Part shown: positions 11,764-23,740 of the stretch, piece after piece
How positions within the stretch are numbered: position 1 is the first letter of the stretch
Layout: each line of letters begins with the position of its first letter
NCBI GenBank assembly: GCA_021234155.1
Contig: JAJEKV010000024.1
Location: 17,009,030 to 17,073,029 of the forward strand
Direction: 5' to 3'
Source of the DNA: Isoetes taiwanensis
Lineage: Eukaryota; Streptophyta; Lycopodiopsida; Isoetales; Isoetaceae
Length of the DNA: 64,000 nt
Made by a program: the position numbers and the translations under genes
Notes under the pieces: model-generated
Seen by the model: the letters and a program-made list of their open reading frames with translations, nothing else
Told to the model about the DNA's origin: nothing
The model's database searches: none

Positions 11764-14600
11764 ATGGGACCCAAACAAAGCGCACAATAGATGTATTACT
11801 GCTTAGGATTAAAAAAACCTGTCCTGAAAGATTTTTGAGGGAAACATTTTAGCATTAATAAGCCTGCTGACAAACTGCATAATGGCACATGTCAACAGAG
11901 CGCCAAAGGACCCAACTGGGTGTGCATATTCATCATCTCCTGGAGACGAGATCCCAATATCCCCAATGAAGTCATGCGTAACATCACATGGAGTGGCTGA
12001 TTATGTGAAATCAACTTAATATAGCCCATCCTGATAGGTCCAAATGCTGGGCAATGCCGAAGAATGTGGCATTCGTCCTCAATAACTCCGTTGTAAAAGC
12101 AAGAAATTGGCTTCTTACAAAAATATCTGATACATAACCATGAACTTGACTCCAAGTGCCTGTGCTAGAAAGATCTTCTGAACTCGCTCCAAATCATTCT
12201 AGGTAACAAGTGACATCATTGGTCTCCACAACTCCATACCATATAGAAGAACAGGCTCCACCAAGACCCTGAACAAGTCTGACAGGTGATTCCAATCATA
12301 AAGCTCTACTTTGTAATTGTTGTTCTTCATTGCATAAAGAGCGTTCTAACCTGTCGTCTCTCATTGCTGGATAGAAGTGTCAAAATATGGTAGTATTAAA
12401 TTCCACTCCTAGGTACTTGTAGATGGGCACAACCTCCACATTATGCTTGGTAGGCGAAGGAGGGTGGTCTTGATTATCGTGAAGACAAGATGAGGAGCAG
12501 CTGAGGCTCTCTTTCCACAACGCTAATGTCTTATATTTATGAAGATATCTTTGGGCCACATAAGCGTATTAAGACACGCTGGTTTTTCTACTAAAACTCT
12601 TAAGACATGTCTTATAGAGAGGTCGTATAGCTTTTTATTTCTTCTAGGAGAACCCCCCTCTCCCACCCACAAAATAAGACAAGCAAACCTATCCAGTCAG
12701 AGCGCTTCTTTGCTTAAAATTTAGAGTGGCAAAAAAAGGTATCGGAATAGGAATAGCTGGAGCGGAATCATTAACACCAAAGCTGCGATCACTGGAATGA
12801 AATTGAAGCATTAAATTGTACTTCAAATATGGAACGGCATGTTGGCTGCAGGTGGCTGCCACATGTCGAAATTTGCAGGTCAGATTGATTGCCATAGGTC
12901 AAAAATTGTACTGTTAAGTTCGATTTTGTTGAGATAGGTCCAGTCTTAATAGACTATTTTTGTGTAGTAGAAAATTTTGAATACAAGACACGCCTTATAT
13001 CAATAAAATATGTCTTATATTAAAGCAATGGGGAACATTTTTTTTTTAAGACATGTCTTATATATGACATCGAGCCCACAAGGATGTCTTATAGAAATGA
13101 GATAACCATAAAATAAGATTGTTGTGAAAAAAGGGTTTTAGTCTTAGTCAAATTCATGCGCATTCCAGTGGCCTAACGGAAAGTGTCCAGGGCATTTAAA
13201 TGCTGCTGCATCTTGGTCGGGGTGTAAGCTAAGCGGTCCACATCATTGGCATAGATGAGTTGTCAAACGATATGGTGCACGAGTTTAGACCCTCCACCCC
13301 CTATGTTGAATAAGCCAACCCTCTAGCTGATCAAGATATGGCCAAACAATATTGGAGAGAGTGGGCATCCTTGGCGGACCCCAACACTATTGTTTACAAG
13401 TTGCCCTGACGGTGGCATTCGGACTGAACACGTTTTATACAGCCGATATACAACATTATGCAACTCCAAAGGGACTCTTAACTGTGTCAATCTCTCCCAT
13501 AACTTCTCTCTGGATACCATATCAAAAGCTTTGCAGAATCAATAAAGTAGCACTATAGGTCCTGCCGGTGATTTTTGCTATCTTCGATCAAGGCTCGCAA
13601 GGTGAAAATATGATTAATTGTGGAGATTCGGACCTAAACCCTGCCTGCATAAGGGATCATACTTCTGTTTCTTCTGCACATGGCATCAATTGTTGCTCCA
13701 GAATGCAGCCAATAGTTTTGCAAATGACAAGCTGACCATGACCCTGTGATAGTTGGTTAGGCAGTGAGGATCTCCTGCTTATAGATGGTAACTACTCTGC
13801 TGATGGTCCAATGTGGGGGAAAGCCTTCTTAAAGTGCCCTATTGAACTGCTAGTTGGAGGGGGGAGGGGGGGGATCTGTGGCTATGTCCACTTGAGCAGC
13901 TCTGCATGAATTCCATCTAAATTTGCAGCTGTGTCATTGACAAGACGTTGCAATGCAAGCCCTAAGCGACCCTTGCCTCTATGATTACTAATTGCGGGGC
14001 CCACATATGTGTCAGGTCGAATTTCGTGCGGATTGTAAAATTGCATCAACTATTGTACCCACTGTTCAGAAGAGATGTTCCATGTAGGCTGCATAGGCTT
14101 CTATAGTATTATTCTCCAGAATGTCCTGGGTGACGGTCAAAGAGGTAGGACATTTCCCATTGATGCCTCACAATGGACTGGGTTTTCTTGCATTTGAGAA
14201 AGTGCGCCACTTTTTGCTCGCTTGCACTTGCAAAGCATGGTCAGTGACTAGTCGAAAGAAGCATTCAAGTCTCTTACATTCAGCATGAAACCTCTGGTTC
14301 TAAGGAAAGCTTAGGGCCTCCATAAAAGGGATCTTCCAAAGCATCTCTCAGCAGTGGTGAGAAGTACAGTGATCAACTGGCCAGCTTGTTGCTGTAATGT
14401 GAGGAGCTGCAAAACTCTCGCTAGCTCATCTATGAGCATCTTGACATAGGACTCTGCGCCTCATAGTTCAAATGCAAGCATGTAATCAACTGTGTTGTAG
14501 CCGACCCCCTAATTCTCCTGCTGGCAAGTGGAGCCAGAGGAGTGTGGCCACTGTGTCAGACCATTGCAGATAACCAAGTTAAAGATATTGCACATCTGAA
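11764..14600 (-). pseudogene. LINE retrotransposon relic (family 1), minus strand
   Basis: On the minus strand, 13323-13520 encodes an RT segment with REKLWERLTQL and GVRQGCPLSPILFG. Near 12060 a C-terminal zinc-knuckle-like segment reads VIEDECHILRHCPAF. Several frames are needed, so the copy is dead. The 3' end retains the family tail start (cagtaatac then GGGTCCCATAG) at 11764-11810 and is cut by the right inverted arm. The body aligns with the plus-strand LINE at 52.6-56.1 kb and the minus-strand relic at 61.0-62.3 kb. It is interrupted by an insertion at about 12512-13130. Confidence 0.82.
12512..13130. mobile_element. Nested ~620-bp insertion with degenerate TIRs
   Basis: The related LINE at 61-62 kb runs straight through this point (TGACACGAAGATGAGG... 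to GCATTCCAGTGG), whereas here ~620 bp of unrelated DNA intervenes. The ends are imperfectly inverted: left TTCCACAACGCTAATGTCTT, right (minus strand) TTTTCACAACAATCTTATTT. Internally there are many AAGACATGTCTTAT-type dyads. Small non-autonomous DNA transposon is the likeliest class; no transposase present. Confidence 0.5.
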
Positions 14601-14749
14601 GCTATTGCCTGTTGTAGCACGTGACTGGGTGTGCTCTATCATCCAATGTAGTGGCCAATAACCCTCTGTCGGATGAAGCTGTAAGAGCTGCCCTGCTCCA
14701 AATTCCCTCTTCACCACCACTGCCCTGTATGACATAATCTAGTACCTTC

Positions 14750-14925
14750 CTCCCCATAATAGCCATGCTTGCAGCTTCTCCGCCATGCTTGCAGCTTCTC
14801 ACACAGTCGGCTATGCTTGTAAACAATTGGCCATGTTTGTAAAACAACCTGGAAAACAGTCGGCCATTCTTGCAGCTTCTCACATAATTGGCCATGTCTG
14901 TAGTTTCTCTGCATGTGCAAATACA
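14750..14925. repeat. GCCATGCTTGCAGCTTCTC repeats
   Basis: Five to six spaced near-copies of GGCCATGCTTGCAGCTTCTC or GGCCATGTTTGTAA, some adjacent. A degenerate short tandem array lying between the LINE relic and the LINE tail at 15.1 kb. Confidence 0.65.
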
Positions 14926-15019
14926 ACGAGCATGTGAGCTGCGTCAATCCTATCTATCATGTTCCCGTCAAGCACTCATTAGCTTCACTATATCAAGAAT
15001 TTTGTGAGAGACTACTTGT

Positions 15020-15175
15020 CTGTTTACTTTGTGATGGGGATTAGCCCCCCCTTCTGTTCTGATGATGGGGGTTTGTCCCTTAGCTTTGGTTTGGGCTTAT
15101 GCCCCTCCATTTTTTTTGGGTCCCATAACCCGACTGGGTTCTCGTGGATGAGAAAAAGTTTATCTTTATCTTAAC
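15020..15175 (+). mobile_element. 5'-truncated LINE tail (family 1)
   Basis: Contains TTGGGTCCCATAACCCGACT, GGGTTCTCGTGGATGA and then an A-rich TTTATCTTTATCTT end. The same order (GGGTCCCATA, a short C/T-rich bridge, GTGGAtgA, simple repeat) ends the LINE copies at 39.8 kb, 56.0 kb and, inverted, 58.2 kb. Confidence 0.7.
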
Positions 15176-15348
15176 TACACTACATAGGCCACAGATAGAA
15201 ACAACACCATAATCTTCAGTCGCACAAATATAACCATTGAAGCAGATTGCCAATCCAACGACTATTATGTTTTTCACCAAAAACAATTCAAACCCGAGCC
15301 TAAAAACGATTGCAGTGGCGCCATTTTTCCACAACAAAAGATAAGAGG

Positions 15349-15688
15349 CTGGTCACATGAAGGTGTCGACGGGGAAGAATCCCTGTCAATCATCTAAACG
15401 GGAAGGGTCACATGCAGCCAACTGATAGGAACGGAGCCCTATTGACAGGGATTGATTCCCCGGGCTCCTGCCCTCGGTTGAATGTGTTCTTGTTGACAGG
15501 AATCCGTTTGATTTCAACAGGTGGCTTCTATTATGCATCTAGGACCGTAGATTTTGAACCCTCTTGCTGCGTGAAAGGAGGAGGACGGCTCTCTGGTTCA
15601 CATCCTATCAAAGCTTCATGTGACCCTGCACAAAACAAAAGGGTTCCGTCGAGGAAAATAATCCCTGTTAACAGCTTCATGTGACCAG
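15349..15688. mobile_element. MITE-like element upstream of UPF1
   Basis: Perfect 14-bp terminal inverted repeat CTGGTCACATGAAG / CTTCATGTGACCAG bounding 340 bp, with a second inner pair (GGGTCACATGCAG near 15407, AGCTTCATGTGACCC near 15619). Internal words such as GACAGGGATTGATTCCCC and AATCCCTGT repeat in both orientations. It has no transposase. I see no convincing target-site duplication. It ends ~308 bp before the UPF1 start codon, so it is in or next to the promoter. Confidence 0.6.
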
Positions 15689-15995
15689 ATCCTAATGCCC
15701 GGCATATCCCAAAAAAGGGAAAGCGGAAAGCTGATGTGGCAATCCGTACCCGGGAGATGTAAATTCTAATTTAACCACGGTTAGATTAACTTCTTTGCCC
15801 TCCTTAACCCTTGCTCTCAGGCAGCAGTATCGTTGTTTCGCGCTGCCAGGCGCCCTCCTACGAGTAGACACAGCAATTTCTTCTTTTGATTTAGCCGTTT
15901 TTGGCAAGATTTCTGTGGAGGAGTAAAGTCCGGCGAGTTTAGGGAGCACCAAGGGTTTGTGTTTCCCTGCATTTTTGAGCTCCACAGTTTTATCC

Positions 15996-18900
15996 ATGGC
16001 AGCCCAAGCAGTTCCGGCTCATAATATATATGATGCAGCGTCTCAGTCCCATGGTGATGCATATACCTTTCTAGAGTTTAATACCCAAGGGGACGAGTAT
16101 GATTATCCCGAGTTCACGGAACTCAGCCAGCCAGTTAGGTCATCCGTATGGACAGACAGCACTGGAGCTTGTTATAATGTGGGAATTGGGCCTCAAGATG
16201 GTAGCGATGTAGGAGTAAACGCTGCAGACCTTGCAATTTCTGTGGATTCAACAGGTGATGTAAAGGGCGGGAGTGCTCAATCAACTCTGAGTGCAATTAC
16301 TGCTAGCATAAATGATTTGAACTTCGAGGATGCTGGAGATGATGATAGTCATGACTATTCAAAAAGAGCTCTTCCAGAACATGCTTGCAAGTATTGTGGT
16401 ATTCATAATCCAGCGTGTGTTGCACGGTGTAATGTGCCAACATGTCGAAAGTGGTTCTGCAATTCAAGAGGAAACACCTCAGGGTCACATATCGTTAATC
16501 ACTTGGTGAGTTGAATGCATTTTCCCTTGTTTTTGCATAGCTCACGTTGCGCTTAATATTGAATTTCAAGCACTACATAAATCCTTGCAACCTATGCAAC
16601 CTGACTTGAGTTTCTTTGTATCAGGTGCGTGCAAAACACAAAGAGGTATGTTTGCACAAGGACAGTCCTCTTGGGGAAACTATTCTGGAGTGCTACAATT
16701 GTGGGTGTCGGAATGTTTTCTTGTTGGGTTACATTTCTGCGAAGGCAGAAAGTGTGGTGGTTTTGTTATGTAGAGAGCCATGCTTAAGTGTGAGTGGCTT
16801 GAAGGATATGAATTTTGATCTAAGCCAATGGCAACCTTTGATAGATGATCGATGCTTTCTTCATTGGCTGGTTAAGGTAAAGCATTTTAACCCTCCCTAT
16901 CTATCCATGAATTTGTTTCATCTTTAACTTTTCTACTTCAGGTGCCTTCCGAGCAAGAGCAGCTTCGAGCTCGGCAGATAAGTGCTCAACAAATCAATAA
17001 AGTTGAAGAACTTTGGAAAACCAATCCTGATGCCACTCTAGAAGATCTGGAAAAGCCTGGTGTAGATGATGAGCCACAGCCAGTAGCATTGAAGTATGAA
17101 GATGCTTACCAGGTTTGTAATCTATTATTTATTTTATTTTTGAGTGTTTACGCCAGCTAGACTAATCTGTCTGATCTGAGTTGTTTTTTAGTACCAAAAT
17201 GTGTTTGGCCCGTTGGTCAAATTGGAGGCAGACTATGACAAGGTACCTTAGTAATGGATTAAGAATGACTTGGCTGAGGGCAAAAGCTGAAACGTTCTAT
17301 AATTTCTGATGGAACAGATGATGAAAGAGTCACAAAGCAAGGATAACATTACCGTGCGTTGGGATATTGGTTTAAACAAGAAACGAATTGCTTATTTTGT
17401 ATTTCCCAAGGTGGGACGATCATGAGAAACTGACATCTTTATTGCGTACCCCCTCTTTCTCCAATGCTCTGGTTTTAGTTAATGTTTAATGGTTTTAATA
17501 GGAGGATAATGAATTGAGGCTTGTTCCTGGAGACGAGCTACGTCTTCGTTATCCGGGCGACAGCACACATTCTGCTTGGCAATCTGTTGGCCATGTGGTA
17601 ATTGTGATTACTTCTTATTTTCTCATTTTTGTTAGTAGTGCTACAGGGGAATCTCAATGACATGTCACTTGTTTTCATCAGATTAAACTTACTGCACAAG
17701 AGGAAGTTGCGCTTGAACTGCGTGCAAACCAGGTGAGTGGGCTTCTTATGCCTAATTTAATGTGCTTCTTATTCCATGGCATTCCGTATTTTCTGATGTT
17801 TTTGTATTTTTTCCTTTCCTAATGCAGGGGGTTCCTACTGATGTAAATCACAACTTTAGCGTGGACTTCGTCTGGAAAAGTACAAGCTTCGACCGTATGC
17901 AGACAGCAATGAAGACTTTTGCTGTTGATGAGACCAGTGTTAGCGGGTACTAATGCAACCAGAAAGTCTATGTGACTCTGTAAATCATCTTGCCAACGTT
18001 TTGCAATATGCTTCATGTTTATAGGTATATATACCATCGTCTTTTGGGGCATGAAGTTGAATCACAAACTGTTCGGAACACTCTCCCTCGCAGATTTGGG
18101 GCCCCAGGACTTCCTGAATTGAATATATCACAGGTACTTTAAGTTTATTAACCACCTTTAGATATTTTCCTGCTATGCACAGGGTCAAAGTGATAATACT
18201 CCTTGCGTAACATATTCAGGTTTATGCTGTCAAACATGTCTTACAAAAGCCTGTCAGTTTGATTCAAGGTCCACCTGGGACTGGCAAGACAGTAACATCT
18301 GCTGCGATTGTGTACCATTTGGCTAAACAAGGCCAGGGTCAGGTATAAAGAGAGGATTTTTTTGGATGTCTCGTGTGTCAAGAACTGCCATGTATTGATG
18401 TTGAAATCATTATTTATAGGTTCTTGTCTGTGCCCCAAGCAATGTTGCTGTTGATCAGCTTGCTGAAAAGATCAGTGCCACTGGTTTAAAGGTCCATCCT
18501 TTATGATTTTGTCATCATTTGTAACTTTCTTGGTCCTGACATTCAGTGTCTGCCTCCAGGTTGTACGATTATGTGCAAAGTCAAGAGAGGCAGTCAGCTC
18601 TCCTGTTGAACATCTTACTCTGCACTATCAGGTATTTGTGGTGCTCTGTACATGTCATTCATGCTCTGTTCTTTCCAAATATAACCTTGGATATCCATTG
18701 TTTTTTCAGGTGAGACACCTGGATACTTCAGATAAAAGCGAGCTTCATAAATTACAGTTATTAAAAGACGAGCAAGGTACATTTAGTAGTAACCTTTCCA
18801 ATATTCTGTTCTATAATTTTGTTGACATGTCAAATTGATTGGAGCAGGAGAGCTTTCAAGTGCGGATGAGAAGAAATACAAAGCCTTGAAACGGGCAACT

Positions 18901-21900
18901 GAGAGAGAAATTGCTCAGAGTGCAGATGTTATATGTTGTACTTGCGTTGGTGCTGGCGATCCTCGCTTGTCAAATTTTAGGTTCCGTCAGGTACTTGTTT
19001 CGGTGTTATTCATTGTTTTCATGATGATAGTATTCATTGATTGTTTGGTGTATGCAGGTCTTAATAGATGAATCAACACAGGCTACTGAGCCAGAATGCC
19101 TTATTCCACTCGTACTCGGTGCCAAACAGGTTTTTAGTTGTATCGTTTCTGCTCTGAAAATTTTCCAGTTTATTTTTCTGTGTTGCTAGAATTCCTTTTT
19201 TTGTGTGTGGTGGCAGGTAGTTTTGGTTGGTGATCATTGTCAATTGGGTCCTGTCATTATGTGCAAGAAGGCTGCTCGTGCAGGGCTTGCACAGTCTCTG
19301 TTTGAAAGATTAGTGCTTCTAGGAGTCAAGCCAATCCGTCTTCAGGTATTCATTTAGCAGTGTTCTCAGAAACATAAATTAGTGGCATAGAATTGTCTTA
19401 GCATTTGGAGTTGAAATATTCTTAAGTGATTTAATCCATTAACTATATCAATTATGTAGGTGCAATATCGAATGCATCCTTGTCTTTCTGAATTCCCGTC
19501 CAACAGCTTCTATGAGGGGACTTTACAAAATGGTATCTCAATCAATGAAAGGCTATCTTCTGGCACGGACTTTCCCTGGCCGGCTCCTACCAGACCCATG
19601 TTTTTCTATGTGCAAGTAAGTACCTTTGTTAAGGGGGCTGCTTTTAAGTTTTGATGTTCTGATAGGGTTTCCATTTATTTATGAAATTGACATATTGATC
19701 CCCACCCCAAAAAAAAAAAAAAAAAAAAAAAAAATAAATGCAGATGGGTCAAGAAGAGATCAGTGCAAGTGGGACATCTTATTTAAACAGAACAGAAGCA
19801 GCAAATGTTGAGAAAATTGTTAGCACTTTTCTGAAGAGTGGTGTTGTGCCAAATCAGGTAAGGCACCTAACAACTGGCTCTTTCTTGTTGCTTACTAATT
19901 ATGTATATGATATATGTGTTTCAGATTGGTGTAATTACACCTTATGAAGGTCAGCGTGCATATATCGTTAGTCATATGGCCAGGAATGGAAACCTTCGTC
20001 AACAGCTTTACAAAGAAATTGAGGTGATTTGTTTGTATGAGCTTTAGATTGTGAAGTTAGTATTTCTTAAGTATATGGCAATGTCTTGGTATAGGTTGCT
20101 AGTGTGGACTCATTTCAAGGCCGGGAAAAAGACTATATAATACTATCATGTGTCAGAAGTAATGAACACCAGGTATGGTTATTGATACAGCACTTAAGGG
20201 AAGATCTGTAGCAAATGCAAGGGGTTGCTACATGACAATGTGCATCGATTGTTTTAATATTTGCAGGGTATTGGATTCCTCAATGATCCTCGTCGTCTGA
20301 ATGTTGCTCTCACAAGAGCAAGGTTTGGGATAGTTATTTTGGGGAATCCTAAAGTCCTTAGCAAGCAGACATTGTGGAACAGTCTCTTGTCTCATTACAA
20401 GGTATACTTTGCTTGCAAGGCAAACACTGTAATATTATTCTACCTTCGCTGTTTTAGCTGATCCAGATCATCCGTGAATTTTGTAGGAGTATGAGTGCTT
20501 GGTGGAAGGACCATTAAATAACTTGAAACAGAGCATGGTGCAATTTCAGAAGCCAAAAAAGGTATTTATCAATCTGTCACAGTTTTGCTTACATGAAGAG
20601 ACATCTTCGAAAACTCTGACTCAAAATTTTAAGACATTTGCTTCATGTGATACTTCACTATTTTATTTCCTGCAATGATGTTTTAGGAGTGGAACATGTT
20701 GTCAATGTTGTCAAATTAAAAAGTAGGAAACTATACCAACTGAAGTTGGATGTGATATCTAAGAATGAATTATGATAGGTCTTCAATGATCGGCGTGTGT
20801 ATCCTGGAGGTGGTCCACCTGTTAGTTCTGGTGATGGGTTTGTACCTGTGCCAACAGCAAATGCAGCAAGTGGTGGAGGTTCTTTGGACAAGCGAAGCGG
20901 AAGGGGCAAGACTCTAGATGGAAGGGCTGGTTGGTTTTTGTGCTCCTTAGCCTTATCTAATCCTTGCTGTTTCTGCAAAATGGTAAAATTTACTATTTCA
21001 ATATTCCAGCTGCTGGAGGGTATATGCCTTTTGGTCCACTTGCAAATGGGCATAAATCTGGCATGCCACATCCTGGAGGTTTTCCTCAAGCACGCATTCC
21101 TCTCCCACCATTCCCAGGGGGTCCGCATACACAGCCATATGCTATACCATCTCGAGGTGGTGTACATGGCCCAATTGGAGGTGTTGCACAAGGTCCACAG
21201 GCTGGCGCTAGAGGCTTTGGAGCTGGTCGAGGTAGTGCAGGAGGTCCAATAGGTGGACACTTGCCTCATCTTCAACCCACACAAGGTCTTGGGAGTATTG
21301 GGGCAGGCTTCAACTTTTCAGGATTGGATAATCCTGCGAGCCAGTCTTCTCTGGGGGGTCCTCTTACACAGCAAGGTCTAATGACTCAGGTAATGTGGCA
21401 TATGGCAGTTCCTTTTCTCTTCTGTGTGTAGTTCACTAAACGTTTTTATGTTCCAATAAAAATATAGATGCCAAACCAAGGCTTGAGCCAGAACCTTCGG
21501 GATGGTTTTTCCTTGGGAGGAATGTCCCAGGTATTGTATCTTTGCTATCTTGTAAGTGTTGGTGGAACTTGGAAAATTAATAAGATGGCTTTTCAGGATT
21601 TCCTTAGTGAAGATTTTAAGTCCCAAGGTTCACATGTGGCATATACAGGGCCAGAATTTTCGACACAGGTGGGTGAATTGTTCTTCTGAACTAATAGTTT
21701 GTGATCAGGTGTTTATGCCCTAACGTTAAGGTACAGGCTTCCCAGGGTATATATGGTGTTGATTTTGTTACTCAAGGTAACCAAGGTGCTTTTGCTGGAG
21801 ATTATATGAATCAGAATTCCCAAAGTGGGTATTCACATGGATCAGGTGGCAATGAGTTTATATCACAGGTCAGTTTTGATATAACTCTATTTTGCTCGTT

Positions 21901-22245
21901 CTTGTCCAGTAATCTTATTGGCATATGAATACAGGATTTTCTGTCTCATGGTTCTCAAGGACTTTTTACCCAAGTTGGTTTTAATGAGCGTGGACAGGAT
22001 GAGCCTTCAACTCAGACTCATTTTGGCCTTGGTGGACCTCTCCAGTCACAGGTAGGTAGTGTTACAGATTGAATTGTTCTATAACTGGTATATTATTGTG
22101 CACCTACCCTCGTGATGGTTAACTTCAGGGGTTAATGGGTCAGATGTACTCTCAGCCGTTTACTCAGTATACTCAACCATTAAATCCTTCACAACAGCAG
22201 CAACAACCTTCGCAGCACCAGAGGATGCACTACAGTGGTTCATAA
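15996..22245 (+). CDS. UPF1: UPF1 RNA helicase (regulator of nonsense transcripts 1)
   Basis: ATP-dependent 5'-3' RNA helicase, the central factor of nonsense-mediated mRNA decay, cytoplasmic. I place 29 exons: 15996-16505, 16625-16876, 16942-17112, 17192-17242, 17318-17410, 17502-17597, 17682-17732, 17828-17946, 18025-18133, 18220-18342, 18420-18491, 18560-18631, 18710-18776, 18848-18990, 19058-19129, 19217-19345, 19460-19615, 19744-19857, 19925-20023, 20095-20172, 20267-20401, 20487-20561, 20779-20929, 21010-21389, 21468-21530, 21597-21668, 21737-21868, 21935-22051, 22129-22245. They sum to 1,272 codons plus stop, close to the usual plant length. Visible features: the Cys/His (UPF2-binding) domain from ~130 ([18 protein letters not shown]), Walker A GPPGTGKT (~501-508), DEST box (~647-650), motif [13 protein letters not shown] (~868), and an SQ/TQ-rich tail that in the family is phosphorylated. 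All introns are GT-AG; the exon 23 donor (GTTGGT) is weak. The start is the first ATG giving the conserved [18 protein letters not shown] block. Confidence 0.96.
19706..19736 (+). repeat. Poly-A tract in UPF1 intron 17
   Basis: A C-rich word (CCCCACCCC) followed by an uninterrupted run of about 25 A directly before the acceptor of exon 18. An unusual position, where a pyrimidine tract would be expected; length polymorphism is likely. Confidence 0.7.
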
Positions 22246-23150
22246 AGATTTATCCTAAGAGAATGATCACATTTGGTGGCGGTGGCCTTGCTGTTGGCTA
22301 GATGAGAACATGGATGGTCCATATGAGTATGCTCATGGCTTTTGTCTATATGCACATAGCAGAAGGCAGAGAATCTGTTGATGCAAAACATGAAGTGTGC
22401 CTTTTGCTACAAGGTATGTAAAGGACGGGCAAAAGGAATAATAAACATCTCAGGGATCTTTAAGTCATAAGCACAATGCTAGAAACAGATCCCTGCTTAT
22501 CTTGGCAAGGGTTTCCATTTGCAACAGCTGTCATTTTCAAAACTGAGGTTTTGAAGGGCATGGTTACTCGGGAAGCAGTGCAATATATGGGATTGTGGTC
22601 TTTTGGGCTGCATAAAGTGGAAGCCATCATCAGCTGTTGATCCCTTTATATAGAAAAACATGTCACTGTCCATGTAAAGTACTAAAGCCATAATCTAAAG
22701 CTGAAAATGCGGTCAAATGCTGTAAGTGGGATACAGTTCCACAAAATGTTCTGAGCATGTGGGCTGGGCTGGGCTGGGCTGGGCTGGTGCAGTGGGACGG
22801 CACAGGTTCATGCTTTCTGCTGTATAGGCTACAACATATTGTAACAATGGCATTTGGTTTTCCATTAACACATTAGATGCTTTCAGCATGTAGAAGGAGC
22901 TGTATATTCTTAATACTGTATGATGGCATCTGCTTCAATTGTTATATTGTTATCTGATGTTTTAGTCTTGTAGTAAGCTAGGAATGCCAGCATAGCCTTA
23001 AGTTCAGTGTGTCTATATAGTAAAATGTGTTTTCATTAGGCGAAGGGGCTTGTTGACTTGAAAAAAAAAACAATTTTGTGTAAATTGAAAAATTTGTTAA
23101 ATTGACTGGCACCAATTAACATAGACGCCGAATGGGAATGTTATATTAGC
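22246..23150 (+). other. UPF1 3' UTR and downstream region
   Basis: No ORF of note. AATAATAAACATC near 22437 could serve as a polyadenylation region, but the 3' end cannot be fixed from sequence alone. It holds the GGGCT repeat described separately. Confidence 0.4.
22761..22787 (+). repeat. (GGGCT)5 G-quadruplex-type repeat
   Basis: Five GGG tracts separated by CT, then GG: a canonical G3 with 2-nt loops. It lies ~515 bp after the UPF1 stop, on the sense strand. Confidence 0.8.
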
Positions 23151-23166
23151 AAACATAACCCTTTGT

Positions 23167-23302
23167 ATCTGTTAAAATGTTTTACATAATCTCTTAAAGC
23201 AACATAGGGTAGATTAATGCTCTGCGCATGGTTGTGTCTGTTAAATGTTTTGCATAATCTCTTATAGTAACAGAGGCTAGGTTAATGCTCCGCACATGAT
23301 CC
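23167..23302. repeat. Diverged tandem duplication, ~66 bp
   Basis: Two copies of TGTTAAA(A)TGTTTTRCATAA, then TCTCTTAWAG, then TTAATGCTCYGC. About 85-90% alike by eye. Confidence 0.7.
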
Positions 23303-23330
23303 CTACGATCCATATCACCCATATAGTATA

Positions 23331-23482
23331 ATAAAAGAAGGATTATGAAATCAAAGTTAACAATGTGTTTTATCCTTAGGAGGTTCGCAATACATGGGGT
23401 GTGGTATAATAAAAGAAGGATTATGAAATCAAAGTTAACAATGTGTTTTATCCTTAGGAGGTTCGCAATACATGGGGTGTGT
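23331..23482. repeat. Perfect 78-bp tandem duplication
   Basis: Two essentially identical 78-bp copies starting ATAAAAGAAGGATTATGAAA at 23331 and 23409. The identity implies a recent event or an assembly duplication. Confidence 0.85.
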
Positions 23483-23740
23483 ATTATCGTGGGGGGTGTA
23501 TTAGGAATTTTTGTGGGCATCAGATCATGTAATATTTTATAAAATATTCTATAAACTACCCTCTAGATGTCCTTTGTAAGTCAAGATGGTGTCAAACTAC
23601 CTCAAGTTGACCCAATCTGTTAAGGAGCTATTTAAAAAACCAAACCAATGGTTATCTTGCAAAGTTGATACAACACACGTGATAGAATTTGATACAACAC
23701 AATATTCTATAGCCATGATTGATGCACTGTATCAGTCCAA

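Noticed and set aside
15692-16062. Minus-strand ORFs at the UPF1 5' end
   Set aside because: Overlap the UPF1 leader and first exon with no family resemblance.
20658-21284. 208-codon minus-strand ORF opposite UPF1
   Set aside because: Shadow of the Gly/Pro-rich exon 24 of UPF1 on the other strand; no independent signature.
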